The notes below the pieces were generated by a model that worked only from the letters and a program-made list of their open reading frames with translations, was not told the origin of the DNA and ran no database searches. Below are positions 1-7,147 of a stretch of DNA of 25,526 bases, piece by piece. The position numbers and the translations under genes are program-made. Each line of letters opens with the position of its first letter. Position 1 is the stretch's first letter. The DNA is from Chloroflexota bacterium (GTDB taxonomy: Bacteria > Chloroflexota > Dehalococcoidia > DSTF01 > RBG-16-68-14). The stretch is taken from positions 1 to 25,526 of the forward strand of contig JADFNZ010000003.1 of NCBI GenBank assembly GCA_022563135.1, in the 5' to 3' direction.

Positions 1-333
1 GCCTTTGTTGCACTGGTAGCAGCGGGTGCAAGGATAGAAGTAGGCGTAACAGACCCGGTCGCCCTCCTTGAGCGGGCGACCCAGAGAGTCGGTGCTGATG
101 TTAGCGCCTAGCTTCAACACCCGGCCGGTCATCTCATGCCCGCCGACACGCCCGGCCATCATGGCGAAGGCGGGTGAGTCGCCTCGCCAGAAATGGAGAT
201 CGGAGCCGCACACGCCGCCCATCGAGATCTTGATGACGATGGCATCTGGCTCCGGGTCAGGAATGTCGAACGACTGGATCTCGTAGCCCTTGCCGGGGCC
301 CTGGAAGACGGCGGCCTTACCTTGTTCAGCCAT
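1..333 (-). CDS. Zinc-dependent alcohol dehydrogenase (MDR family), N-terminal part, cut by window edge
   Basis: The first 111 codons of a medium-chain zinc-binding dehydrogenase; the 3' end lies outside the window. The visible protein begins MAEQGKAAVFQGPGKGYEI. It has the catalytic-zinc region GGVCGSDLHFWRG followed by GGHEMTGRV (Cys, then the His-Glu of the GHE motif), and the start of the structural zinc lobe, PCTRCYQCNKG, with Cys spaced C-x2-C-x2-C. Family members oxidise alcohols or reduce aldehydes with NAD(P); the substrate cannot be told from this part. The start at 333 is chosen because AGAAAGGAG sits 7 bases before the ATG. The gene is divergent from the lipoprotein gene that follows. 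Confidence 0.9.
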   Translation of the reverse strand, partial: MAEQGKAAVFQGPGKGYEIQSFDIPDPEPDAIVIKISMGGVCGSDLHFWRGDSPAFAMMAGRVGGHEMTGRVLKLGANISTDSLGRPLKEGDRVCYAYFYPCTRCYQCNKG

Positions 334-431
334 GGAGATGCTCCTTTCTGCTCGTACGGGTTATCTACCACCAACAGAGGGGTCGCCCGTATCTTGCAGC
401 GGCGGGGTAGCTATGTCAAGCGTTGTGTTGT

Positions 432-833
432 ATGATCCCTCTGATGTTGGCCAAGTTGGCGTTTCTGTCTGTGTTGGGGCTGCTCGTTATCGCATGCGGC
501 GGTGGAGGCTCGTCGGGACCGCCGGCGGATCATCCAGTGCCGACGATCGCCATCACCTCGGTGCTGGCCGGGCCGGTAGACGCGGCGACCGCCGCCATCG
601 AGGCGCTGGCAGCGGTCTCGGGCCGGATGCCAGACGAGATCGAGGTGCTTTCGGTGACACGAATGCAATGGCCGGACGCCTGCCTGGGCCTCCCCGAAGC
701 CGATGAGGCCTGCGCCGAAGTGATCACGCCCGGCTACGAGGTGACACTCAGCCTGGACGATGACGTCTCCGTGTACCGCACGGACGAAAGCTCCAACGTC
801 CGCCTCGCCGGCGCGGACGAGGCGGCGCCTTAG
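432..833 (+). CDS. Small lipoprotein with WPDACL / ITPGYEVTL domain, copy 1
   Basis: A 133-residue predicted lipoprotein: hydrophobic signal MIPLMLAKLAFLSVLGLL, lipobox VIAC with the lipidated Cys at residue 22, a low-complexity Gly/Ser/Pro linker, then a conserved domain with SVTRMQWPDACLG, EACAEVITPGYEVTL and YRTDESSNVRLA. Two Cys in the domain (WPDAC and EACAE) could form a disulfide outside the cell. Similar domains are common in secreted Chloroflexota proteins; no function is established that I can name. It is paralogous to the protein at 1274-1735 over nearly its whole length. The ATG at 432 is aligned with the copy-2 start. There is no clear ribosome site; a later ATG at 444 or a TTG at 423 are alternatives. 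Its stop abuts the stop of a crotonase fragment on the other strand. Confidence 0.75.
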   Translation: MIPLMLAKLAFLSVLGLLVIACGGGGSSGPPADHPVPTIAITSVLAGPVDAATAAIEALAAVSGRMPDEIEVLSVTRMQWPDACLGLPEADEACAEVITPGYEVTLSLDDDVSVYRTDESSNVRLAGADEAAP

Positions 834-1189
834 CGGCCTTTGTACTCGGCCTTGCGCTTCTGGGCGAAGGCCAGCGGACCTTCGCGGGCATCCTCCGTCG
901 AAGCCACCTTGCGCGAAAATTCGCTCTCTTGCTTCAGTCCATCCGCCAGCGATAGCTCCAGCCCGCGCACAGCCGACTCCTTCGCCGCTCGCACCGCCAG
1001 CGGGCCATTCGCGCAGATCGTGTCGGCCAGCTCGCGCGCCTTGGGAAGCACTTGGTCGGCCGGCACCACGTAGTTCACCAGGCCGTGGCGTAGTGCCCAC
1101 TGGGCGTCGAAGCGGGCGCCCGTGATCAACATCTCGAGCGCGATCCCTTTCGGCAGCATGCGGGGGAGACGTTGGGTGCCGCCGGCGCC
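830..1189 (-). pseudogene. Enoyl-CoA hydratase/isomerase (crotonase) C-terminal fragment
   Basis: About 120 residues matching the C-terminal half of a crotonase-fold enoyl-CoA hydratase/isomerase. The frame opens with GAGGTQRLPRMLPKGIALEM, the family's conserved motif after the second oxyanion-hole region, then LITGARFDAQWALRHGLVNYVV and a typical tail ending FAQKRKAEYKGR. The N-terminal half (about 140-150 residues, with the CoA-binding and first oxyanion-hole segments) is missing. Upstream in this frame there is unrelated sequence and a TAG near 1225, so this is a remnant and not an active enzyme. An ATG at 1159 gives a 109-codon frame but no plausible full product. The last 17 or so codons recur at 1732-1790. 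Confidence 0.8.
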
Positions 1190-1273
1190 CCGTGAGCGGC
1201 AAGAATCGCTCCGTACACCTCCATAGGCACTTCGTATCTACCTCTATCTGGACGAGTACAGCGTTGTGTTGGT

Positions 1274-1735
1274 ATGATCACGCTGATGTTGGCTAGGTTG
1301 GCGTTCCTGTTGTTGCTGGCGTTGCTCTTTGCCGCGTGCGGTGATGATGACGGTGGCTCGGAGACCCCGACCGCAACTGACACCGCGCCCGGTGCTGCGG
1401 GCGCTCCGCCAGCGGCCGCCACAGCGACAACGGAGGGCACGCGACCGACGGATGCTGCCCCTGTTCCCGGCGCGAACCTCCCGCCGGTCATCGCCGCCCG
1501 CGAGGCCTTCGCGGCGCTCTCCGGCCGAACGCCGGAGGAGGTGGAGGTGGTTTCGGTGACGGCGATGGAGTGGCCGGACGCCTGCCTGGCCGTTTCTCAG
1601 GCAGATGAGATCTGCGCCCAAGTGATTACGCCGGGCTACGAGGTGACACTCAGGCTGGACGGGAACGTCGCGATCTACCACACCGACGAAGGCACCAACG
1701 TCCGCCTCGCCAGTGGAGACGCCGCTAGGGACTAG
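1274..1735 (+). CDS. Small lipoprotein with WPDACL / ITPGYEVTL domain, copy 2
   Basis: A 153-residue lipoprotein, tandem paralogue of the one at 432. The signal MITLMLARLAFLLLLALL leads to the lipobox FAAC with Cys at residue 22, exactly as in copy 1. A longer Ala/Pro/Thr-rich linker follows, then the same domain: SVTAMEWPDACLAV, EICAQVITPGYEVTLRL and YHTDEGTNVRLA. Two Cys are conserved with copy 1. The sequence just upstream (GCGTTGTGTTG, then TATGAT) is shared with copy 1, so the duplicated unit includes the start region; TATGAT could be a -10 box if translation begins at the next ATG (1286). The linkers have diverged far more than the domains, which fits a constrained extracytoplasmic domain on a flexible tether. 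Function unknown. Confidence 0.78.
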   Translation: MITLMLARLAFLLLLALLFAACGDDDGGSETPTATDTAPGAAGAPPAAATATTEGTRPTDAAPVPGANLPPVIAAREAFAALSGRTPEEVEVVSVTAMEWPDACLAVSQADEICAQVITPGYEVTLRLDGNVAIYHTDEGTNVRLASGDAARD

Positions 1736-1860
1736 CGGCCTTTGTACTCGGCCTTGCGCTTCTGGGCGAAGGCCAGCGGTCCTTCGCGCATGTCCCCCCT
1801 GTAGATGCGCAGGACATACTGGGCGTCGTCTTCCGTCGAGAAGCGCCAAATGGCGGTCAT
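1732..1860 (-). pseudogene. Second copy of the crotonase 3' tail inside a 42-codon frame
   Basis: The frame starts ATG at 1860, overlapping the stop of the thioredoxin gene as ATGA, and ends in REGPLAFAQKRKAEYKGR. That tail is the same as the end of the crotonase fragment at 830, with about 50 bases almost identical at the DNA level. The first half (MTAIWRFSTEDDAQYVLRIY) does not resemble a crotonase except for the short string STED. It may be translated through coupling with the gene before it, but it looks like duplication debris, not a gene with its own role. Confidence 0.6.
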
Positions 1861-2996
1861 GCCGTCGGTGCTGTAGGAGGGGGCGATGGTGCTGTAGGCG
1901 GGGGCGTGGGTGCTGTAGGAGGAGGCGTTGGTCCTGTAGGAGGGGACGTCGGTTCAGCAGGAGGAGGCGTCAGTATGGGCGCCTCCGGCGCCGGCTCGAC
2001 GCAAGAGACGAAGGTGAAGGCGTAGAGCGCCAGGCCATCGTTGGAAGTGGTGAGCGTCAGCTCGTGCGTATCGATCTCGCGGTTGTTCACCAGCCGGTAC
2101 ATGCGCGGCGACGTCACGGAGAGCGTCGCGCGGCCGTCTGCGACGCGTACGTCCTCGCCGGCGTCCTCAGGCGCGAGCGGCCGACCGTCCTGCAAGAGCT
2201 CGACCTGCGCCTTGCCGCCCGCGAGTGGCGGGCTCATCACCAGGTTCACCTCTTTCGCCATGTAACGCAGGTGGAGCTTGCTCTCGCCGTTCGCGCCGAC
2301 GGGCCGCGCGGTGTGTTCGCCCGAGAGCAGCCAATCGCCCTCGAGGAAGAAGAAGCCCTCCGCGTGCTTGCCGCGGTCGCGATAGGTCGCCGGCTTGTCC
2401 GGCGTGACCTCCGCCGTGTTGCCGATCCGGCCGCGCTGATGGCCGAGGTAGAGCTCTGGCGTGACACGATAGCAGACGGCGCCAGGCGCATCGCTCTCGC
2501 GCACGGGCGCCATCAGGTCCGGCAGGACGATCTGCTGGAACGCCTCGCGTAGCACCGTCTGGATCGCGGTCTCCGTCTCGCGGTAGCCACCCTCGCCGAA
2601 GTGGTAGTAGCGCAGGTTGCCCTCGCGGTCGATGAGGTACTTCGCCGGCCAGTAGCGGTTCGCGTAGGCCTGCCAAATCGCGTAGTCGTTGTCGAGGACG
2701 ATCGGGTAGTCGAGCCCGTGCTCGCCGAGCGCCCGGCGTACGTGGTCGCCGTTGTGCGCGAACGAGAATTCCGGCGCGTGCACGCCGATGACGACGAGGC
2801 CGAGGCTGCTGTAGCGGCGGTGCCACTCCTTCACATAGGGGAGTGTGCGGATGCAGTTGACGCAGGTGTAGTCCCAGAAGTCGATCAGGACGGAGCGGCC
2901 GCGCAGGTCGACGAGGCGGAGCGGGCCGCCTTGGACCCACGTGGCGTTCGCGGGGAACTCGGGCGCGCGGACGGGGCCGGACTGTTCTTGGGCCAC
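1857..2996 (-). CDS. Thioredoxin-fold (DipZ/TlpA-like) redox protein with Pro/Thr repeat tail
   Basis: A 379-residue protein. Residues about 8-170 form a redoxin/TlpA-like thioredoxin domain: RAPEFP, VDLRGRSVLIDFWDYTCVNC with the active-site CxxC at Cys45/Cys48, then PYVKEWHRRY and YPIVLDND. Residues about 190-340 form a beta-rich domain like that after the thioredoxin domain of DipZ proteins (GFFFLEGDWLLSGEH, YRLVNNREIDTHELTL). The tail is a seven-residue repeat of the PPPTAPT type. The frame begins at a GTG with a TAG four codons earlier and no ribosome site, and no signal peptide or membrane segment is visible. The front may therefore have been lost or replaced at the junction near 2970, though the thioredoxin domain itself looks complete. 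Probable role: thiol-disulfide exchange. Confidence 0.82.
   Translation of the reverse strand: MAQEQSGPVRAPEFPANATWVQGGPLRLVDLRGRSVLIDFWDYTCVNCIRTLPYVKEWHRRYSSLGLVVIGVHAPEFSFAHNGDHVRRALGEHGLDYPIVLDNDYAIWQAYANRYWPAKYLIDREGNLRYYHFGEGGYRETETAIQTVLREAFQQIVLPDLMAPVRESDAPGAVCYRVTPELYLGHQRGRIGNTAEVTPDKPATYRDRGKHAEGFFFLEGDWLLSGEHTARPVGANGESKLHLRYMAKEVNLVMSPPLAGGKAQVELLQDGRPLAPEDAGEDVRVADGRATLSVTSPRMYRLVNNREIDTHELTLTTSNDGLALYAFTFVSCVEPAPEAPILTPPPAEPTSPPTGPTPPPTAPTPPPTAPSPPPTAPTA
1867..1971 (-). repeat. Five tandem 21-base units encoding the Pro/Thr tail
   Basis: Five imperfect 21-base units (plus-strand core GGTGCTGTAGGAGGGGGCG, with the last two more diverged). They encode seven-residue PPPTAPT-type repeats at the C-terminus of the thioredoxin protein. 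The unit is a multiple of three, so copy-number change would lengthen or shorten the tail without a frameshift. Confidence 0.8.
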
Positions 2997-3385
2997 AGCG
3001 GCCTAGCCAAGCGGACCGCGATCCGAAACCTGGCCCGAGAATACCTGAACACGGAGCACCGCCTAGAGACTGGCCTTGATCACGTCAATCACCCTAAGTA
3101 TCTTCGAGTGGCCTGCCTCGAAGACAACCTCCCCGAAATTCATGCGGTCCTCGAACTAACCAATGAGGTAGATGCGAGGCGCCGCTGGATGGATGCGCTC
3201 GATGGAGTCATCGCACAATTGAAATCCGGTCCTCCGGATGCTCATTTAATCCTGTCTCTTCACGGCTCCTATTACCGGCGGGCGAGAGCATTTTCGCTAG
3301 CTGATCTCGATGCTATCAACGACAAATTCGGTCCCACCGTTGTCGTTGTGCTAATCGACGACATATACGACGTAGCGGCGACAAT
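2970..3385 (+). pseudogene. Fragment of a possible P-loop/kinase-like protein
   Basis: An open stretch on the plus strand reads like real protein: HSGLAKRTAIRNLAREYLN, later VLELTNEVDARRRWMDAL, DAHLILSLHGSYYRRA and FGPTVVVVLIDDIYDV. The start resembles a degenerate nucleotide-binding loop followed by a helix, and LIDDIYDV resembles a core strand of a P-loop kinase fold, but the exact family is not recognised. It has no start codon or ribosome site of its own: the upstream frame runs antisense through the thioredoxin gene. It ends where antisense methyltransferase sequence begins near 3385. Base composition is lower in GC than the flanks. Best read as an internal gene fragment. Confidence 0.4.
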
Positions 3386-3608
3386 CAAGGGCCGCGATCC
3401 CCAAGATGCCCGAGCCGCAACCGATGTCGAGGACCCGTTCGCCACGGCGCAGACGGGCGAGTTCCACGGCCCGCGTAAGGCGAGGAGAGACGAGGCGTCC
3501 GTTTGAGGAGCGGAACTCCTCGTGGCCCTCCACGGACGTGAGGAAGTACTCGCCCGTATAGGCGGCCGGATCGATGGCGGTTGTGGGTTCTGTATGCTGT
3601 TCGTGCAT
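3351..3608 (-). pseudogene. SAM-dependent methyltransferase N-terminal fragment
   Basis: Eighty-five codons from an ATG at 3608 (GGAG 11 bases upstream). The segment AAYTGEYFLTSVEGHEEF, then VSPRLTRAVELARL, then GERVLDIGCGSGILGIAAL is the start of a class I methyltransferase, with the SAM-binding motif I (DIGCGSG). Directly after GIAAL the frame crosses into the reverse complement of the kinase-like fragment and stops. About two thirds of the usual protein, including later SAM and catalytic motifs, is absent, so it should be inactive. The substrate cannot be inferred. Confidence 0.65.
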
Positions 3609-3669
3609 GGCGGCGCTTGCTCCGGCATTCTGCGCAATCGAACGGGAGGAGGTCAAGCCTCGAACGTTA

Positions 3670-3685
3670 ACCTTGACGTTGAGGT
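3670..3685. promoter_or_regulatory. Possible MerR-type operator
   Basis: A 16-base imperfect dyad, ACCTTGACGTTGAGGT, with ACCT/AGGT outer arms and 12 of 16 positions matching its reverse complement. It lies 5 bases before the first ATG of the MerR gene and overlaps its GAGG ribosome site. MerR-family proteins commonly bind dyads with ACCT-type outer arms in their own promoters. Autoregulation is inferred. Confidence 0.5.
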
Positions 3686-3690
3686 AAATC

Positions 3691-4230
3691 ATGGCTACCA
3701 TGGTGAACGCCATGGCGACCAAACGCCGGAACGGCGAACAGGCCCCCGATCAGCCGTACCTCCAGATCGGCGAGGTGGCGGAACGCACCAGCGTCACGCA
3801 GCGCACGCTCCGCTTCTACGAAGAGAAAGGCCTGATGAAGCCGCCTACCCGCATGGAAGGCGGCTTTCGGCTCTACTCCGAGGAGGATATCCGGCGCGTC
3901 GAGCAGATCCGAAGGCTCCAGAATCTCCTTGGATTCACTCTGGCCGAGATCAAGGAGATGGTCGAGGCTGAAGAGGTGAAGATGCAGCTTCGGGCGCAAT
4001 ACCGCCCGGAGGCCGCCCTGCCGCAGAAGAAGACACAGGTCCTGCGCGCCATCGAGGTGACGGAGCGGCAATCTGCGCTGATCCGGCAGAAAGTGCAGGC
4101 GCTGCGGGAGATGCAGTCGAAGCTTGAGGAGCGCCTGACGAAGTTCGGCGGATGGCTCGACCAGATCGACGAACAGATGGCGACAGAGGCGAAGGCGAAG
4201 GGCCGGACAAAGTCGAAGGCGAAAGTCTAG
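3691..4230 (+). CDS. MerR-family transcriptional regulator
   Basis: A 179-residue regulator. The N-terminal winged-helix region is clear: YLQIGEVAERTSVTQRTLRF, then YEEKGLMKPPTRMEGGFRLY and SEEDIRRVEQIRRLQNLLGF. A dimerisation helix follows (about residues 110-160, with heptad-like LIRQKVQALREMQSKLEERL), and the tail is Lys/Ala-rich. There is no cysteine-rich metal loop or large ligand domain, so the inducer is unknown. The ATG at 3691 has GAGG 7 bases upstream; ATG 3712 is an alternative. The gene stands alone, with its likely operator just upstream and a strong terminator just after, and no obvious target gene beside it. Confidence 0.88.
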   Translation: MATMVNAMATKRRNGEQAPDQPYLQIGEVAERTSVTQRTLRFYEEKGLMKPPTRMEGGFRLYSEEDIRRVEQIRRLQNLLGFTLAEIKEMVEAEEVKMQLRAQYRPEAALPQKKTQVLRAIEVTERQSALIRQKVQALREMQSKLEERLTKFGGWLDQIDEQMATEAKAKGRTKSKAKV

Positions 4231-4254
4231 CGCCTGACCTGCGGCCGTTAGGAA

Positions 4255-4278
4255 ACACCCTCCTCGTCAGGAGGGTGT
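4255..4278. terminator. Strong intrinsic terminator between converging genes
   Basis: A perfect 10-base-pair stem ACACCCTCCT / AGGAGGGTGT with loop CGTC, followed on the plus strand by CTTGTTTGT and on the minus strand by TTTCC. It ends the MerR gene and may also serve the converging minus-strand operon. Confidence 0.85.
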
Positions 4279-4297
4279 CTTGTTTGTCAGCCGGCCG

Positions 4298-4621
4298 CTA
4301 GTGGTGGGACTCCTCCTCGAGAGAGGCCGGCTTCACCCAACCGACCGCTAAGCGAACCATGAAGAGGACCAAGCCGGCCGCCATTGCGCCGCCGGCGGCG
4401 AGGACTGTCCAGACCTGGACGGGCACGCGATCGTCGTCGTCCGCTGTGATATCCTCCTCGCCAGACTGGAAGCCGTCCGCGTCGTCGCCGTGTAGCCCTG
4501 CCTGTGTTGAGACGACGTCAGCTCCCTGCGACGCTTCTACCGCGTCGGGCGCAGTGGCCGCCAGCCAAAGGAAGGCGGCCAGGGAGGCCGTCGCGAAGGC
4601 CCAGAGCAGCGTCGTTCTCAT
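4298..4621 (-). CDS. Small membrane protein downstream of parB, unknown function
   Basis: About 107 residues from MRTTLLWAFATASLAAFLW. There is an N-terminal hydrophobic segment (a signal peptide or anchor), a Glu/Asp-rich middle (SGEEDITADDDD), a second membrane segment (VWTVLAAGGAMAAGLVLFMV) and a short tail ending EEESHH. I do not recognise a family. It follows parB by 37 bases and would be the last gene of the rpmH-parAB operon before the terminator. The start is uncertain: MRCVMRTT at 4633 is also possible, and no clear ribosome site is seen. The acidic loop between two membrane passes and the His-His end are its only marked features. Confidence 0.6.
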   Translation of the reverse strand: MRTTLLWAFATASLAAFLWLAATAPDAVEASQGADVVSTQAGLHGDDADGFQSGEEDITADDDDRVPVQVWTVLAAGGAMAAGLVLFMVRLAVGWVKPASLEEESHH

Positions 4622-4658
4622 AACGCATCGCATGCTAGCACGGGCGAATCGACACGGG

Positions 4659-5522
4659 CTAGGCTTCATCGGCGGAGACGCCAAGCCGGTCGAGCAGCGC
4701 CTGCAGCTCCTCATCGGAGTAGAAGTGGAGCACCATGCGCCCGCGCCCGTTCGGCCTCCGGCGCAGGTCGATCTTCGTGCCCAGCGTCTCGCGCAGCCGC
4801 GCTTCCAACGCCGCGGTGTGCAGGTCAGCGTCCCCCGGCGCGCGGCGTTGCCGTTGCGTGGCAGAATGCCGGCCGCGGGCGAGCTCTTCGGTCTGGCGAA
4901 CGGTGAGCGATCGCTCTACCACCGCGCGCCAGGCCTCGCGACGGTCGCCTTCGCCTTCGATCGCGAGCAGTGCACGCGCGTGGCCCTCGGAGATCTCGGC
5001 GGAGGCGAGGCTCGCCTTGATGTCGGCGTCGAGCGCCAGAAGGCGCATCGCGTTCGCGACGGAGGTGCGGCTGCGGCCGACGCGCGCCGCGATCGCCTCC
5101 TGCGTCATGCCGAACTCGTCCGCCAGGCGGCGATAGGCCTGCGCCTCCTCGAGAGCGTTGAGGTCCTGGCGCTGGAGGTTTTCCACCAGCGCAAGCTCAA
5201 GCTGTTCGCTGCTGGCAACCTCACGGACGACAACGGGCAGCCGGCGCAGGCCGGCGATGCGAGCTGCACGGAGCCGCCGTTCGCCCGCGATGAGCTGATA
5301 CGTCCCTTCTGGATGGCTGGTGCTGACCAGGAGGGGCTGCAGGACGCCATGCTCGCGGATGCTCTGCGCCAGCTCCCGGAGCGACTCCTCGCTCATCTCC
5401 ATGCGCGGCTGGTAGGGATTGAAGACGATCAGGTCCGGGTCGATCTCCAGCACGCCGCTCGTCGCGGGCGCAGTGGGGATGAGCGCGTCCAAGCCACGTC
5501 CCAACCCTCGAGCGCGTGTCAT
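4659..5522 (-). CDS. parB: Chromosome partitioning protein ParB
   Basis: A 287-residue ParB/Spo0J. It begins RGLGRGLDALIP, the usual ParA-contacting N-terminus. The N-terminal CTP-binding domain shows NPYQPR, LRELAQSIREHGVLQPLLV and GERRLRAARIAGL, then ENLQRQDLNALEEAQAY. The helix-turn-helix (MTQEAIAARVGRSRTSVAN) binds parS, and the C-terminal dimerisation domain ends GRMVLHFYSDEELQALLDRL. It loads at parS, spreads, and works with ParA to segregate the origin. Its ATG overlaps the parA stop as ATGA and GGAGGTGAAG precedes it, so the two are translationally coupled. A matching parS site lies at 9899-9914. Confidence 0.97.
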   Translation of the reverse strand: MTRARGLGRGLDALIPTAPATSGVLEIDPDLIVFNPYQPRMEMSEESLRELAQSIREHGVLQPLLVSTSHPEGTYQLIAGERRLRAARIAGLRRLPVVVREVASSEQLELALVENLQRQDLNALEEAQAYRRLADEFGMTQEAIAARVGRSRTSVANAMRLLALDADIKASLASAEISEGHARALLAIEGEGDRREAWRAVVERSLTVRQTEELARGRHSATQRQRRAPGDADLHTAALEARLRETLGTKIDLRRRPNGRGRMVLHFYSDEELQALLDRLGVSADEA

Positions 5523-6298
5523 ATCTTCACCTCCGCTGTGTTCCGTACAGCTTCCAGTACTTCTCGCGCCAGGTCGTCGTACGCGATCGCCGCCGGCGAT
5601 CGCGGGTCGTAGGATCTGATCGGCAGCCCGTGGCTCGGCGCTTCGCTCACGCGCACGCTGCGTGGAATGACCGAGCGAAACGTCGAGGGGAAGTGACGCC
5701 GCACCTCGTCCGCCACCTGGCGGGAGAGCGTCGTGCGCCGGTCGAACATCGTGAGCAAGAGGCCGCGCAGGCGAAGCCCCTGGTTGAGATGCCGCCGCAC
5801 CAGGTCGAAGGTGCGGGTGAGCTGCCTCAACCCCTCAAGCGCCAGGAATTCGCACTGGACGGGGACGATCACTTCATCGGCCGCGGTGAGGGCGTTAACG
5901 GTCAGCAGACCGAGAGAGGGGGGACAGTCGATGATGACGAACCGATAGGCGCCGAGTTTGCCCTGTAGCGCGTCGCGGAGGCGGTATTCTCTCGCATGCA
6001 GACTTGCAAGCTCTACCTCCGCCCCGGCAAGGTCCGGCGACGACGGCACGACGAAGAGCCCCTCGCACTCCGTAGGGAGAATGCACTGCTCCACCGTCGA
6101 CTCCCGGAGCAGCAGCTCGTAGCTGGTCTGGCCAGGCGCGGCCTCCAGGCCAAGGCTTGCCGTGGCGTTCGCCTGCGGATCGAGGTCGAGCAGCAGCACG
6201 GAGCTGCCCAGGTCAGCGAGAGCCGCGCTCAGGTTGATGGCGGTGGTGGTCTTGCCGACGCCGCCCTTCTGATTCGCCAACGCGATTACCGTCGTCAT
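5519..6298 (-). CDS. parA: Chromosome partitioning ATPase ParA (Soj)
   Basis: A 259-residue deviant Walker-A ATPase. KGGVGKTTTAINLS (Lys11, Lys16) is the deviant P-loop, LLLDLDPQANAT is the A' motif with its Asp, and VIIDCPPSLGLLTVNAL is the Walker B region. Length and order match chromosomal ParA. ATP-bound dimers bind DNA non-specifically and ParB stimulates hydrolysis, which moves the origin region. Both junctions are ATGA overlaps: the start overlaps the PfkB-gene stop and the stop overlaps the parB start. Confidence 0.97.
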   Translation of the reverse strand: MTTVIALANQKGGVGKTTTAINLSAALADLGSSVLLLDLDPQANATASLGLEAAPGQTSYELLLRESTVEQCILPTECEGLFVVPSSPDLAGAEVELASLHAREYRLRDALQGKLGAYRFVIIDCPPSLGLLTVNALTAADEVIVPVQCEFLALEGLRQLTRTFDLVRRHLNQGLRLRGLLLTMFDRRTTLSRQVADEVRRHFPSTFRSVIPRSVRVSEAPSHGLPIRSYDPRSPAAIAYDDLAREVLEAVRNTAEVKI

Positions 6299-7140
6299 CG
6301 CAGTACGATCTCGGGGTGCGCGTTCATGCGCGCTTCTATCTCGCCGCGACCGGCGATCGCTTCCACGCCGGTAGCCTCGACAGAGCAGGCGGCGGCGGCC
6401 GAAGCGAATCGCGCCGACTCGGCCGCGTCTTCGGTCTCGCTGTACCGTACGAGAAACGCCGCGGCGAAGACATCGCCAGCGCCCGTAGGATCCGCCTCAC
6501 GGGCGGGAAACGCCGCGATCTGAAGCGATGTGCCGTTCATATAGACTCGAGCTCCGAGCCGCGCCCCGGTGAGCACAACGACCGGGACCTGGCTAGCCCA
6601 GCCCTCGAGCTCGTCGTCGCAGCCACCAAGGTCCTCCTCTGAGACGAAGAGAACGCGACAGCCGTGCCAGAACGAGGGCCCAGACCATGGCCTGAGCCGC
6701 ACCACGGCGCCCTCGTCCAGCTCACGCAGCCAGCCTTGGGCGGAGACGCCAACGAGCGCGTCAGGAAGATATCCGGCGTAATCGGGAGATACCTCGCCGC
6801 AGACAGGGCCTAGGAGGAAGATGGATGCCCCTTCCCAGTCTGCAGGGAGCTGCTCGGGCGTGAGCGGCTCTGCTTGGGCGAGGACTCTCTGACGGCGCGA
6901 GCCGGCATCGTAGACGTTCTCGAAGGTCGTCGTGTGGGAAGAGAGCCGGACGCTGAGCATGATGCCGGGAAGAGCGTCGACGAGATCCAGCTCATCAGCG
7001 GCGCTCGTGATGATGCCAGCGTTTCGGCTTAGCCGTTGCGCCTGCAGGGCCGCGAACGTGGCGGTGCCACCCAATCTCCACCCTCCGGGGACGATGTCCC
7101 GAACCACGTGGCCGATGACGACGAAGTCGGGCGTGGCCAT
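6295..7140 (-). CDS. PfkB-family sugar/nucleoside kinase
   Basis: A 281-residue ribokinase-like protein. The N-terminus VVIGHVVRDIVPGGWRLGG has the family's substrate-side Gly-Gly, and the C-terminal signature EADPTGAGDVFAAAFLV contains the anion-hole GAGD with the catalytic Asp. Family members phosphorylate sugars or nucleosides with ATP; the substrate is not determinable here. It follows jag by 7 bases and overlaps parA by 4, so it belongs to the operon. The slot between jag and parA often holds rsmG or mnmE/mnmG in other bacteria, so a kinase here is unusual. The PfkB call is firm; its cellular role is unknown. Confidence 0.88.
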   Translation of the reverse strand: MATPDFVVIGHVVRDIVPGGWRLGGTATFAALQAQRLSRNAGIITSAADELDLVDALPGIMLSVRLSSHTTTFENVYDAGSRRQRVLAQAEPLTPEQLPADWEGASIFLLGPVCGEVSPDYAGYLPDALVGVSAQGWLRELDEGAVVRLRPWSGPSFWHGCRVLFVSEEDLGGCDDELEGWASQVPVVVLTGARLGARVYMNGTSLQIAAFPAREADPTGAGDVFAAAFLVRYSETEDAAESARFASAAAACSVEATGVEAIAGRGEIEARMNAHPEIVLR

Positions 7141-7147
7141 CGTGCGT

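Noticed and set aside
1713..2552. 279-codon open frame on the plus strand
   Set aside because: Antisense to the thioredoxin protein and its repeats; Arg-rich product without motifs.
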